Assembly (NCBI RefSeq): GCF_029893965.1
Contig: NZ_JARXXP010000019.1
Coordinates: 1-64,000, forward strand
Length of the DNA: 64,000 nt
Source: Paenibacillus sp. PastM-3
GTDB taxonomy: Bacteria; Bacillota; Bacilli; Paenibacillales; Paenibacillaceae
Reading direction: 5' to 3'
In this document: piece by piece, positions 1 to 10,227 of the stretch
Layout of the letters: each line of letters begins with the position of its first letter
How positions within the stretch are numbered: the stretch's first letter is position 1
Program-made: the position numbers and the translations under genes
The notes under the pieces: model-generated
The model's input: the letters and a program-made list of their open reading frames with translations, nothing else
Told to the model about the DNA's origin: nothing
Database searches by the model: none

Positions 1-781
1 TCTTCTTCCCGGATCGGGTCGGTCAACACTTGCGTTAGATTCGCGACTTCCCCCTCGGGGGAATCTGTGCTTAAAAGAGTTTACACAAAATTATTTACAG
101 ACCCTACCAAAAATGTTCTGTCATTTCAAAAACCTTTCTATAATACTAGGACAGTTTCTTTTCTCTTAATGATAAAATTGACCAAGTATATCATTACCAC
201 AAAAGAAGCTTACTTACCCCAAAAAAATTCAAAAGGAGGGTGTGTCACTCTTTTTGAATGTCTACATTATATCTTGCTTTTCATTTTTCCTATCACACCA
301 CCAGCGCTATTAACCCCATAACTACACCGTATGCAGGAACATATGATACTGGGTTTCGGTCTGATTCAGGATGTAAATTCTTTCGTTTATAAAGATTTCT
401 GAGCGGGATCCGCTTCTGTATATTTGCTGTTTGCCCAGAGATAATAACTTTCGTATCCAAGTATTATCATATCCTTTATCGAATTTATCCTCTCTTTACT
501 TGATGGAGCCTAGGAGAGCGCCCCCCTGTTTTATGTTTTCAACTGGAGGGCCTTATTTAATTAAATGTTTTAGCTATAAAGATTGTTACTCCATTTTGGC
601 CTTTTTACAGTTTGTCTACATTTGTCTAAAGAACATCGAGGAGGTTCTGAGTGAGACACAGCAAAACAACTTCTTAAATTATCGTCTAATACATTACGGT
701 TGCATATGTATTTTTGCAATCCACATTAAATAGATTAGCAACTGAGGGTTATCAACAAATCTTTTTAATAATAAAATGCCT
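1..781. other. Gene-poor left edge
   Basis: No convincing gene was found here. The first ~75 bases are more GC-rich than what follows. Read leftward they give an open frame (…EVANLTQVLTDPIREE) that leaves the window and has no start, so this may be the cut 5' or internal part of an unknown gene. A short GC palindrome (TTCCCCC/GGGGGAA) lies at about 49-64. The rest is AT-rich. A 100-codon rightward open frame at 431-733 has no clear ribosome site and unusual composition, and I do not regard it as a gene. Confidence 0.4.
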
Positions 782-2746
782 TCAGCTTTGAGAAATCCCA
801 ATAGCTACCTTATCTCCTCCGGCCTGCTCTGGTTGAAATGATATATTTACTTTCATTTCTCTGATCTTAACTTTCACCCCTATTTTTGACAGAACGCTAT
901 TAACTGGCGGAGAAAGAGATAACAGCCTTTTCTCTTCAAAATGATCATTCAGTAAATAGTATTCAGGGGGAACCTCACTTTCTAATGCTTCTCTAAAACC
1001 CTTGTAAAACAAAGGGCCACTCTCTTTATTCACTTTTAAAATACCTTCTTTAAATGCTTTTAGGTCTAAATAAGCGTTCTTCTCATAATAATAGACTTTC
1101 AAGTCATCGTTTGGCTGACCATTAAAGCTAACTTCCATATCCTTCAAATCAATTAAATCTTTGGAGGGATCTAACAATAGGGGAACCCTTGTTTGAATAT
1201 TAATATACAAGTTTAATATGTGATTTGTTACTTCTTTATCAAGTCTCCCTACCCGCCTAATACTAAAATATGCTTTTTCCGAGTTTTTATACATTTTTAA
1301 TGTCGAACCTTTATATCTTAGATAATGTCTCCCATTAGAATACTCGGTAAAATCTTTTATCATTGGTTGAATTAAGCGCTGGATGTAAGTATAGTATTGT
1401 CTTCCCCACGAAAACTTTCTTTCTAATTTAATATCAAATGGAACACTTGCTTTCCCTAAATCATTTAAACTACATAAGTCAAGTATATCGGTAGGAATTA
1501 TTTCCCTTTTTCTCACATCCCAGAAAATCTCTTCATTTCCAAGTCGCATTTTATGATAATTATTACCTTCTCCTGAAATGAAGTTTTGCAAAACTAATGT
1601 TCCAATAGAATCATTGCGGTTAGGAAATTCATCTTTCTTCTTTAATTTTCTTGTAACTAAATCACAAACTTGAGAAAGTAAAACAGCTTTTGTTATCTTC
1701 CCATCGATATCTAACTCAAATACATCCCCAAACATAATAGGTTCATATCTTTCGTTTACAGATTCATCCAATAATTGAATTCTCCTCAAATCTCTCATAT
1801 GTTGATCTGTTTCATAATCCCATACTTCACAAGGCCAACCTTGAACCTGCTGAAGTTGATTATGTATTTCCTCCATTGCCTCAACGTTTCGGTATACAAT
1901 ATTTTTTGCTAGGGCTAGTGAAAAATCTACTAAATAGGTAGTTTCAGAAACACCCTCAACTTCTACTTTATCTACAAATAAAGCTTTCATTGTCTTCGTA
2001 TTAGATAACAAAAGCTGATTAATCGCTTCATTAGTTCCCTCGTTAAGCAACTGTTTTATTGTTTTAATTGCATCTAACATGATTTTCCCCGATTTTAATT
2101 CTCTAAATACACGGGTAATCTCTTTAATAAATACATCTTTATCATAAACATCATCTTTATTAATATAATTTAATAGCGCCATTAGTTGAATATTATAATG
2201 GTTCGCACATTTTCTAAAGAGCGCCTGCTTTTTTTCAGGATCCAACATATCATAAGTTTTATCTTGAAATTGAACAGTACTATGTGAACTCAACATAATA
2301 ATATAATAAGTCTTATCGTTTTGAAGAGATAGTTCTTCCAACTTCTCTAAACCAGAATACTTGCCACCGAAGTCATAATCCATAATAATCACGTTAAAAT
2401 CACTACAATTACACCACTCCTCCGCAAGATTAAGTGAACATTCGTTAAAGAACTCCTCAGTATAATTTATTATATGGCTTATCGAAGAACGAATTAATTC
2501 AGGATTATACCTCTTTATAGCGTTTGTAATATTATTCCTCAGCACTTGATCATCAAAGAAATCATTTAATTCGCCTGTGTCTCTGAAAGAATCAATAATA
2601 TCTCTAGTTTCTGATTCTAAAATTGTTTCAATGAAATCTTCTTTATAAATTAATTGTTCTAATATAGTATAAACTTCTTCATATTTTACATTAACTTCAT
2701 CATCTAAGATGATAACACTGTTAACCTCTAATCCTTCAATTAACAT
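782..2746 (-). CDS. Receiver-domain protein associated with ssp locus
   Basis: A 654-residue protein with an atypical N-terminal response-regulator receiver domain. Acidic pair D15-D16 follows strand 1, the candidate phosphoacceptor is D123 (IIMDYDF), S153 follows IIML, and K197 sits in YINKDD. These are the four conserved receiver positions, but about 90 extra residues separate strand 1 from the phosphoacceptor strand. The remaining ~450 residues show no DNA-binding or enzymatic motif I recognise. It starts 6 bases after the upstream kinase-like gene, with AAAGGAG 11 bases before ATG, so the two are almost certainly co-transcribed at the end of the sspFGH unit. Inference: it receives phosphate or conformational signals from the neighbouring GHKL protein. 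Receiver plus unknown output is well supported; a role in defence is inferred from position only. Confidence 0.75.
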   Translation of the reverse strand: MLIEGLEVNSVIILDDEVNVKYEEVYTILEQLIYKEDFIETILESETRDIIDSFRDTGELNDFFDDQVLRNNITNAIKRYNPELIRSSISHIINYTEEFFNECSLNLAEEWCNCSDFNVIIMDYDFGGKYSGLEKLEELSLQNDKTYYIIMLSSHSTVQFQDKTYDMLDPEKKQALFRKCANHYNIQLMALLNYINKDDVYDKDVFIKEITRVFRELKSGKIMLDAIKTIKQLLNEGTNEAINQLLLSNTKTMKALFVDKVEVEGVSETTYLVDFSLALAKNIVYRNVEAMEEIHNQLQQVQGWPCEVWDYETDQHMRDLRRIQLLDESVNERYEPIMFGDVFELDIDGKITKAVLLSQVCDLVTRKLKKKDEFPNRNDSIGTLVLQNFISGEGNNYHKMRLGNEEIFWDVRKREIIPTDILDLCSLNDLGKASVPFDIKLERKFSWGRQYYTYIQRLIQPMIKDFTEYSNGRHYLRYKGSTLKMYKNSEKAYFSIRRVGRLDKEVTNHILNLYINIQTRVPLLLDPSKDLIDLKDMEVSFNGQPNDDLKVYYYEKNAYLDLKAFKEGILKVNKESGPLFYKGFREALESEVPPEYYLLNDHFEEKRLLSLSPPVNSVLSKIGVKVKIREMKVNISFQPEQAGGDKVAIGISQS

Positions 2747-2752
2747 CTAAAA

Positions 2753-4867
2753 TCAATCTCCTTTCATTGAAGAAAAGTCAATCATGAATGTATTAAAACG
2801 GCCCCACTTATTTTTTTCTCTCAGTAATTCAAACCTTATTTTATGAAATGAAGCTATTTCCTTTGATATAAATAGTCCTAAGCCCTTTCCTTCTTCCCTT
2901 CTAGTAAAAAAAGGTTCAAAAATTGCATCCGCATCTATTTCTGAAATACCAGGTCCATTATCTGAAAAGAGTACCTCTCCATCATCAGTAATTTCTATAG
3001 AAATCACTCCAAAGTCATCCTCACTTTTTACTTGAATCTGATTAATCCAATAGACTGAGTTTAAAATGAGGTTGTCAAAAAGTTGAATTATTAAACCTTT
3101 ATTAACTTTTACAACTATACTAGGAACATTATTTTTCACAAGTATTTTTGTCTTGCGATTATACTTCGCTAAAATCGGTTCCATTGCAGCTGAAATATTT
3201 TTAATTTGTGCAACCAAATCAACAGAACTTTTCACCCTTCTCATAGTTATAGCCTGTTCATCTATCTGGCTAATCATAGTACGTAATGATTTTATATTAA
3301 ATTCAAGAAGTTCGAACCTAGGTTTTATTCCCGTAGGTATAGAAGTTTGTAATTCAAATAATATTGAAAGAATTTTATTTATAAAATTATGCAGCTCGTG
3401 AGCTATTTGCATAGAAGTCATACCTATAGCCGATATCTCTACTAACGATCTTTCTCTACGGTTTATTTGTTTGAGTCCCTCTTGGATCTTTTCAGAATCC
3501 CTCATTACAGCCAAATACATTTCTTTATTAATTAAATTTCCTTGCTTCTGAGAATTAAACAAGAAACTTTCTATATTATTTGCTGATTCTTTGGCTTCAT
3601 CTAAAATATCTGTAAATGTGCGGACTTTCTCATTTCTAGATACTACATTGCCAAGGGTTTTAAATATCTCCTCAACAATTCTTTTGAAAATATCATAAGA
3701 TTTATTCTTGACTAGACCTTCACGATTTGTCTGATCTACAAGATAAGGAGCTTTTGTTGACTCTAAAGAAATATAACCAGCTGTCTGCTCTCTTACTATA
3801 CGCCCCTTACCACCTTTTCTGATTCTATCTTTGTTTAGTTCAAGCCAATCATCTCCTGGATCACCATAAGGATAAATTCGAAATCCATCTCTAAATATCA
3901 TAGGGCCCCCAGTATAACGGTCCAGAGCCTTTCTAATTTCTTTGGAAGAACCGAAATTGCTAATTTCTTTTAATCTACTGCCAGTTCTATTAAAAATATA
4001 AAAATGGTAATCAAAACTTCCAACATACCCCTCTAATTCCTTGTCATCATTAATAAGTGATCTTTGCAAAGGTATATTAACAGTTAAATGCTCAATAATT
4101 TCGCCTTGATTACGTACCCAATATTCCATTTCGAGGTTTCCTGGAACATACGTCCCCTTAGCTTCATAATGTGCTTGTGAAAATAATTCTGAATCCGCCT
4201 TCCCAAGTATCCACTTTTTCTTATCACCGTTGTGATCAATTAATTCAACTGTAACTGTAAATTTCCTTGGAAGTGCTTTATATGGATTTATAAATTTTGA
4301 TGCGGAATCAAGCAAGAAATCATTTATTGCTTTAATTGTCCACTCATCACCAATAAAATCTTTGATGTCCGTAATTGTAATTCTGGTATACTTTCTTTCA
4401 TATTCTTTTTTTTGTGTTTTATAAAATTTGTTTTCAACTTCATCTAGAAAAAGTCTACTTTTATAACCATACTTTGACCAATCAATCTCAAGGTTCCAAA
4501 TGCACTTTGAATCTAAGGTGGTAGTTTCCAATTTTAAATGGTTTCCAAGTTTCATTGTCGAAAACCGTCCTAGCCCCTTTTCTCCTAATGGAACATCAAC
4601 ATCCCCTTCTTCTAATTCTTCCTTATCATCGAGTCTATTAGCAGTACCAACCACTAGCCAACAATTTTCTATTACATCCCCGTCCATCCCATCGCCTTCA
4701 TCATAAATAATAATTTTGCGTTCCTTTTGGTCAATGGTGATATTAACTATTGGTGATTTAGCATCATAAGAGTTTTTTATTAACTCTAATAAAGCAACCT
4801 GTGTACTACTAATAAGTCTTTCTCCAAAGTGTGAAATGATTCTTGCCATCGGTTTAAATTCAGCCAT
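2753..4867 (-). CDS. Double-GHKL ATPase / histidine-kinase-like protein
   Basis: A 704-residue protein with two GHKL ATP-binding modules. The N-terminal one is MORC/Hsp90-like: E28-x3-N32-x2-D35 in LELIKNSYDA, DEGDGM at 56-61, and GEKGLGRFS at 95-103. The C-terminal one looks like a histidine kinase: H-box around residue 487 (AHELHNF), N-box near 592 (LFDNLILNS), DNGPGI near 639, and FEPFFTRREEGKGLGLF. I chose the ATG at 4867 because GGTGAGG precedes it; an in-frame TTG 33 bases upstream overlaps sspH and lacks a site. It lies 20 bases after the sspH stop and 6 bases before the receiver gene. There is no membrane segment, so it is probably cytoplasmic. Inference: an ATP-driven sensor/switch that phosphorylates or controls the receiver partner, possibly gating SspFGH. 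The domain calls are strong; the role is unproven. Confidence 0.8.
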   Translation of the reverse strand: MAEFKPMARIISHFGERLISSTQVALLELIKNSYDAKSPIVNITIDQKERKIIIYDEGDGMDGDVIENCWLVVGTANRLDDKEELEEGDVDVPLGEKGLGRFSTMKLGNHLKLETTTLDSKCIWNLEIDWSKYGYKSRLFLDEVENKFYKTQKKEYERKYTRITITDIKDFIGDEWTIKAINDFLLDSASKFINPYKALPRKFTVTVELIDHNGDKKKWILGKADSELFSQAHYEAKGTYVPGNLEMEYWVRNQGEIIEHLTVNIPLQRSLINDDKELEGYVGSFDYHFYIFNRTGSRLKEISNFGSSKEIRKALDRYTGGPMIFRDGFRIYPYGDPGDDWLELNKDRIRKGGKGRIVREQTAGYISLESTKAPYLVDQTNREGLVKNKSYDIFKRIVEEIFKTLGNVVSRNEKVRTFTDILDEAKESANNIESFLFNSQKQGNLINKEMYLAVMRDSEKIQEGLKQINRRERSLVEISAIGMTSMQIAHELHNFINKILSILFELQTSIPTGIKPRFELLEFNIKSLRTMISQIDEQAITMRRVKSSVDLVAQIKNISAAMEPILAKYNRKTKILVKNNVPSIVVKVNKGLIIQLFDNLILNSVYWINQIQVKSEDDFGVISIEITDDGEVLFSDNGPGISEIDADAIFEPFFTRREEGKGLGLFISKEIASFHKIRFELLREKNKWGRFNTFMIDFSSMKGD

Positions 4868-4887
4868 AACCCTCACCTTCTTATTAA

Positions 4888-7800
4888 TTATATTTTCCAA
4901 TCTAACGACTTGACTATATAACTAAGCATACTAGAGTTTGCATACGGAACTTGAGCAAAAACTAAACTTGGCTCACCTTGTAATCTTGCAACCAGATGTC
5001 CTTTCCCAAGCAACTTTTCGGCACCTTTTTCTCCTAAAGAAATCTCGGAAGTTCCGACACTCTCAACCCGCAAAATCAATCTATTCCCTAAATTATCCCT
5101 CAACTGCACTGGTAACACATTCGCATCAGGACGTTGAGCAGCAAAAATCAAATGTATACCCGCTGCCCGTGCTTTAACACCTAATCGTTGAACAATAGAG
5201 GAAACAGCACTCTTATAATCATCGATGAGCATCCATTCAGCGAACTCATCGTGTATTAAGAAAATAAGGGGCAATTTCTCATTATCTGTAACCTTAGCAT
5301 TAAAATCTTTTAGATTATTAACTCTGAACTCTTTAAACTTCTGATACCTGTTATTCATCTCAACTACCATTTCTTCCAATATCTCTGCAGCTTTATTCTG
5401 ATCATCAATAATGCCTTCAACTAAGTGAGGAAGATCAGCAAGGTGCATATAATCAACACCATATTTAGGATCTATTAAATAAATATGTGCCAAATTTTTA
5501 CTATTTGTTACACAAATATCGAGAATGAGATTTTGCAACAAGACTGATTTACCACTACCTGTTGCTCCTGCTATGAGTGTATGAGGAGCATGCTGGGCGC
5601 CTCCCTCAAACTCACCACCTAAGTTTAAATAAAGTATTTCACCGTCTAACTCTTTTACACCAATAACGAAACTCATATTTAAGCCCGAAGCATCGTTCTG
5701 TACTTTACGAAGTTTCCAAACATCTGCTAAAGAGATACCTTGCCTATGTGGACGAGCTAATGAAACCACTATCTCTCCAGGCTGAGCCATGATATTGATA
5801 ACATCTAGAGCATGAGTTGTTAATAGAATTGACCTTCTTTTTTCAACATCATCAACTTTTAATTGATCGGACCCTTTTAATCGTATTACTATTGCGTTCG
5901 GTGTTAAACGATGGCTAATTACTTTAGCTTGTAAATTATAGCTAATAAGAGCCATTCTTAATTTATTAACCGTTTCGCTTACCCATGTTTGATCCTCGAT
6001 ATTCTCCTCAACAGATTGAGCGTTATCCTCGATCCAAATGGATAATGCTGTTGTCGCCCAGGGAATGGCATTCATATTCTCTTCATGATTATTTTCTTCT
6101 TTTGCAGTAGAGCTTGTACCAACCACTACACTTTCATTTCTTGTAGCATTATTAGCATCTTCAATATCATTATTTTCATCTTCCGCGACTTCATCAGAAG
6201 TAGAATTTGCTTTCGTGGTTTCATCCTCAACAATAGAGATAGCGCCGGTATTACTTGCAGCAAGGAAGTTGACTCTCGGAGCAGGTAAATTAGTATCATG
6301 AATTTCCCAAGGCTTACTGTCATCAAATTTCTCACGAATTGAGATGATTGACTCTCCTTTATGATAAGCCAAGATTAAATCCCTTACTAAATCTCTAGTA
6401 AACATCTCTTGATAACACTTTTTTGAATTAGCGATCGGGAATCTTTCACTTTCCAAGTTAGAATCAGGTAACGTAGATAAAAATACGTGAGAATAACCTT
6501 TAATCTCAATAGGGATTGAGCCATTACGAATACCCTCTCGTAGCTCTTCAACAGAGTATGGAGATCCCGGAGGTAGCTCAATTCCATCATTTAACATGTC
6601 GCTTAATCTCGAGAGCCACAAATCTCTGTCAAGTCTTCCCGGGTTGCCAAATATAGCATTGTCCATTCTTGAAACAGTGTCACGCAACTGTTTTGATGAG
6701 TTTTTCTTAGCCTCAGAAGCATTTTTTGCGTCCACATACTTTGCTTCAGATATAAATACCTGTAGGTGAGGTTTGTTTTCAATTATTTTAGGACTTAGAG
6801 CTAATATATCAGCAATCTGCTCTTCTTTTTGACCTAGCCAGGTTGCGTAGTCATCTAAGAGAAACCAGCTAGTAGGTTGGTCTACTTCCATTTCTGATTG
6901 GAGGATCGCTTTACTTAATACAACTCCAATTAGTTCACCAGCACACACTCCACGTTTAGCAGCGCGAAGAACAATATCACCTGAGATTGTATTGGCGTCA
7001 TCGATGAAACGTTCCGTTAGTAGAACTAACTCTATCTCACTTAAATTTAAATTCAAAGCATTCAATCGCCGTTTCACCAATACATTAAGCAGATTCAACT
7101 GTGATTTTGAGGATACTACTATATTTGAACCATGGGATTTATTATGCTGATACTTTATTACTTTCACACCTAGATTCTTTAATTGCCTTCTTTCTAGCAA
7201 TTCATCATAGTTGACTACCCACTCACCTAGCTTATGGGCTTCGTCAAAGATTGCCTTCACTTTCTCATTTTGAAATGATATTTGCCTAGCAGGTAAGAAA
7301 AACGTTCCTTCATTAACATCTTTACCTTTTACCACTGAATAAACTGTCGAAAGATAAGACCACCCCACAGATGGTTGACTTGGACAAGTAAGATACACCG
7401 TTGATTTTAACTCATCTTTAGCTGTAGAACGCCTTTTCGCCCACCGCGGCGGATAATGATCAAGAATATCCGGGATTTTTCTAATCTGTACCTGGTCCCA
7501 CTCAAGAATTGCTTGTCTTGATATAACATCTTGAAGAAATACAATATCAGCAAGTTTTCCTTCTTTGGGATCTGATATGGAGGCTTCATGTGCCATAACC
7601 CCCACACGAAGCCTCGCCATAAAATCACGTGTCACTTCACTTGCGACAAAAGAATCCGCATTATTATCCGTACTTTCTACCATCTTCATATACAATTCAT
7701 TTAACTTATTAGTATCACGATGTCGTAAAATAACCTGACATCTAACCTCGTCTTCGGTCTCATGCAAATTGGCAAGTGAGTTAACAATGGTCTCGGGTAA

Positions 7801-10227
7801 TCTAATTGAATCACAATTATATAAGACTATACTTAAATTGGTTTTCTCATGCGGTTGGAGGTCTAAATATCGTTGAACAAGCTGTAATAGCTTATCAGTT
7901 GCTTGTTTAGGATCCTCATTTGTCTGCATGTCGTTATCATCACGTAGCGGTGACTCCATTAAAGTGTAGTCGTTCTTGGTATCTGTAATAGCAAGTAAAA
8001 TAGGCTCTTGTCCTTTATATCCTATAGATACTTCCGGATAGTATGGGTTTAATATCTCTTCTTTCAAGTCCATAAAGAATAAACGTTGGTCGCCAAAATC
8101 TATTTGTTCACTGGTTAACACATAGTTAATTAAACCTATAACTTGTCGAGCCTTAACGGATTTCGCAACCATACGCATAGGATGCCAAGGCGAAATGATA
8201 GTCATTGGTTTGTTTTTATCTCCATCGACTTTCACATTACCAATACTCATAACCGGCTGCAGGATATCAATTCGATTCACATCCCCTAGAGCATGCTTAT
8301 GTAATGTACGAAGAAATTCATCATACAATTCACATTGTTCGATTATTGAATCTGAATTAATTCCTTCTTGCAACCACTCTTTTAGGGCCAATTTGTATTT
8401 TTCAGAGAAATTCACCCAACCTTCTTTAACAGAATCGTAGTTTTGTTGGGAAAGCCTATCTTCTTTCAGTGAGCTCTTTAGGTTATTCAAAAAAACCTTT
8501 TCTAGATCTGTTGTTTTTGCAAAAACACCAACTAACGATCCTCTATCTTGACCAAAAACAGCCTGCAGTGTACCAATATCACTCAAAGAAAGACCTTGAA
8601 GCTTTCCTTTCTTACTTACGGGATTTTGAGAAACTGTTGAATATGAAAACGGATGATCAGCTAGTCTTTTTAAATCATCATATAATTCTAGCCCAATTCC
8701 TAATGGGTCACCTTGCCAAATAAGTTTAACGTCATTCTTTTGTTTTGTTCCCTGCAAGTCGTGATAAGTTAGCTCGATATAAAACGCGATTTGTATAGCA
8801 GATCTTGCAGTAGATGTATTCTTCTTATTTTCTTTTTGTTTTCGCTCTGCAACCAAATGATCATATTTAAATAAATGGTGAGTTTCCCAATTAACTTGCC
8901 AATCCGTTAACTTCTCCAACCCTCTATATGCACAGCAGAAGTATAAAGCAACATCTTCGTTTAGATCCAGCCATGATTTTTTACTATTTGTCTTTTGAGT
9001 ACGTATCTTTAAAGATTTCATACCAGCGACACTATCACATTGCGCAAAGAGTCTTTCAGTCGCTTCAAGCAAACCTACTAAAAAATCGCTACAATCAATT
9101 GCTTTTCCATATACATAACGATCCCACTCGGCCTTTAAAGACTTATCTGTTTCTAAGTTTTGTCTATGCTTGTCATAGAACTCTTTATCTTCCTCTGTGG
9201 CTTCTTTTGCTTTTCTTTTTTTAAAAAATTCATCTAAATTACTTAAATAAATTAATTCTTCATCAGTAAGCGTATTTGGAAATTCATCCTCGTACAGTTG
9301 ACGAGTTCTCTCAGCCAAGTTAATTTTCATTGGTTTTAGCTCGAAAAACAAAAGGTTTACCTTATCCCCTTCCCATTCTAACTGAGCCAACCTTTCTGCT
9401 GCATTAGACCAATTTGCATTTGAGTTTATAAACAACTCCATAATGGGTTGAACCGCTGGATCAATTTCGCTTTTCACTTTTTCATAAGACGACATGATAT
9501 CGCTATTCTCTATTAATTGTCTGTTAGGATGTTGTTTATATAAGTAGCATGCTCTTTTAGTATATGCCTCTAAAAACTTTTTTTTCCATCGGCTCGCATG
9601 CCCTAATGCGTTATCTGGTATCGAATCAAAAAAATACGAATCTCGTGGAATGCGAAGTGCAGGTAAGGCCCAGCCTAATGCACGTACTACAGGTATACAT
9701 TTCTCAAATATTACTTCACGCACCATAACTACAAACTCGCTAAATTCTTCAAGACTGCATTCGCTTGCCTCCTGTAACCCTTTTAGAGATTGCTGCCAAT
9801 ACTTTTTTTGATCATCCGTTAGGGGTAAATCCTTGCTAGCTACTTGAACCCAGATTTCCGGTTGACTTTTTAGGTCCCCGGCTCCAACTCTTGCAATATC
9901 CCTTAACGACTGTCCTTGATCATCATTTGTGTTGGCTAGAAGTATTGCTGGTTTATCACATGAGGCATTTCTCCAATAAGTCGTTTTCTCATCTGTAACC
10001 ATTTCATCAGGTAATCCATTACCTTCAACAAGCTTTCGAGGAACCTTAATAGAGAGTGATAATGATAGTAAAGCATCCTGGCGGATTGTTTTACAAATCA
10101 ATGAAACTTGATCACCTGTAAGACGATCCAATAGAAAACGCGCCACTCCCTCATCTGAGTTGCCCGACTGTAATTGTCGACGGAGATATTCCGTTGCCAC
10201 TTGTCCTATAAGTTCCAGTTGATTCAT
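4888..10227 (-). CDS. sspH: SspH/DptH-like HerA/FtsK-type ATPase of phosphorothioate restriction
   Basis: A 1779-residue protein, the large ATPase of the SspFGH (DndFGH/DptFGH-like) restriction module. Its C-terminal quarter is a FtsK/HerA-type motor: Walker A GATGSGKS near residue 1553 and Walker B FLIHDEFAEW near 1662, followed by an arginine-rich RVESVGTSEISLG stretch. A low-complexity acidic/asparagine linker (EDENNDIEDANN) near 1350 separates the long N-terminal part from the motor. In the family, this subunit acts with F and G to damage DNA that lacks phosphorothioate marks. The gene overlaps the sspG stop (TAATG) and is followed 20 bases later by the GHKL gene. The unusually long N-terminal portion has no motif I recognise. 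Family assignment rests on length, motor position and gene order next to sspF, sspG and sspD. Confidence 0.85.
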   Translation of the reverse strand: MNQLELIGQVATEYLRRQLQSGNSDEGVARFLLDRLTGDQVSLICKTIRQDALLSLSLSIKVPRKLVEGNGLPDEMVTDEKTTYWRNASCDKPAILLANTNDDQGQSLRDIARVGAGDLKSQPEIWVQVASKDLPLTDDQKKYWQQSLKGLQEASECSLEEFSEFVVMVREVIFEKCIPVVRALGWALPALRIPRDSYFFDSIPDNALGHASRWKKKFLEAYTKRACYLYKQHPNRQLIENSDIMSSYEKVKSEIDPAVQPIMELFINSNANWSNAAERLAQLEWEGDKVNLLFFELKPMKINLAERTRQLYEDEFPNTLTDEELIYLSNLDEFFKKRKAKEATEEDKEFYDKHRQNLETDKSLKAEWDRYVYGKAIDCSDFLVGLLEATERLFAQCDSVAGMKSLKIRTQKTNSKKSWLDLNEDVALYFCCAYRGLEKLTDWQVNWETHHLFKYDHLVAERKQKENKKNTSTARSAIQIAFYIELTYHDLQGTKQKNDVKLIWQGDPLGIGLELYDDLKRLADHPFSYSTVSQNPVSKKGKLQGLSLSDIGTLQAVFGQDRGSLVGVFAKTTDLEKVFLNNLKSSLKEDRLSQQNYDSVKEGWVNFSEKYKLALKEWLQEGINSDSIIEQCELYDEFLRTLHKHALGDVNRIDILQPVMSIGNVKVDGDKNKPMTIISPWHPMRMVAKSVKARQVIGLINYVLTSEQIDFGDQRLFFMDLKEEILNPYYPEVSIGYKGQEPILLAITDTKNDYTLMESPLRDDNDMQTNEDPKQATDKLLQLVQRYLDLQPHEKTNLSIVLYNCDSIRLPETIVNSLANLHETEDEVRCQVILRHRDTNKLNELYMKMVESTDNNADSFVASEVTRDFMARLRVGVMAHEASISDPKEGKLADIVFLQDVISRQAILEWDQVQIRKIPDILDHYPPRWAKRRSTAKDELKSTVYLTCPSQPSVGWSYLSTVYSVVKGKDVNEGTFFLPARQISFQNEKVKAIFDEAHKLGEWVVNYDELLERRQLKNLGVKVIKYQHNKSHGSNIVVSSKSQLNLLNVLVKRRLNALNLNLSEIELVLLTERFIDDANTISGDIVLRAAKRGVCAGELIGVVLSKAILQSEMEVDQPTSWFLLDDYATWLGQKEEQIADILALSPKIIENKPHLQVFISEAKYVDAKNASEAKKNSSKQLRDTVSRMDNAIFGNPGRLDRDLWLSRLSDMLNDGIELPPGSPYSVEELREGIRNGSIPIEIKGYSHVFLSTLPDSNLESERFPIANSKKCYQEMFTRDLVRDLILAYHKGESIISIREKFDDSKPWEIHDTNLPAPRVNFLAASNTGAISIVEDETTKANSTSDEVAEDENNDIEDANNATRNESVVVGTSSTAKEENNHEENMNAIPWATTALSIWIEDNAQSVEENIEDQTWVSETVNKLRMALISYNLQAKVISHRLTPNAIVIRLKGSDQLKVDDVEKRRSILLTTHALDVINIMAQPGEIVVSLARPHRQGISLADVWKLRKVQNDASGLNMSFVIGVKELDGEILYLNLGGEFEGGAQHAPHTLIAGATGSGKSVLLQNLILDICVTNSKNLAHIYLIDPKYGVDYMHLADLPHLVEGIIDDQNKAAEILEEMVVEMNNRYQKFKEFRVNNLKDFNAKVTDNEKLPLIFLIHDEFAEWMLIDDYKSAVSSIVQRLGVKARAAGIHLIFAAQRPDANVLPVQLRDNLGNRLILRVESVGTSEISLGEKGAEKLLGKGHLVARLQGEPSLVFAQVPYANSSMLSYIVKSLDWKI

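Noticed and set aside
431..733. 100-codon rightward open frame in the left gap
   Set aside because: No convincing ribosome site, cysteine/aromatic-rich odd composition and no domain pattern.
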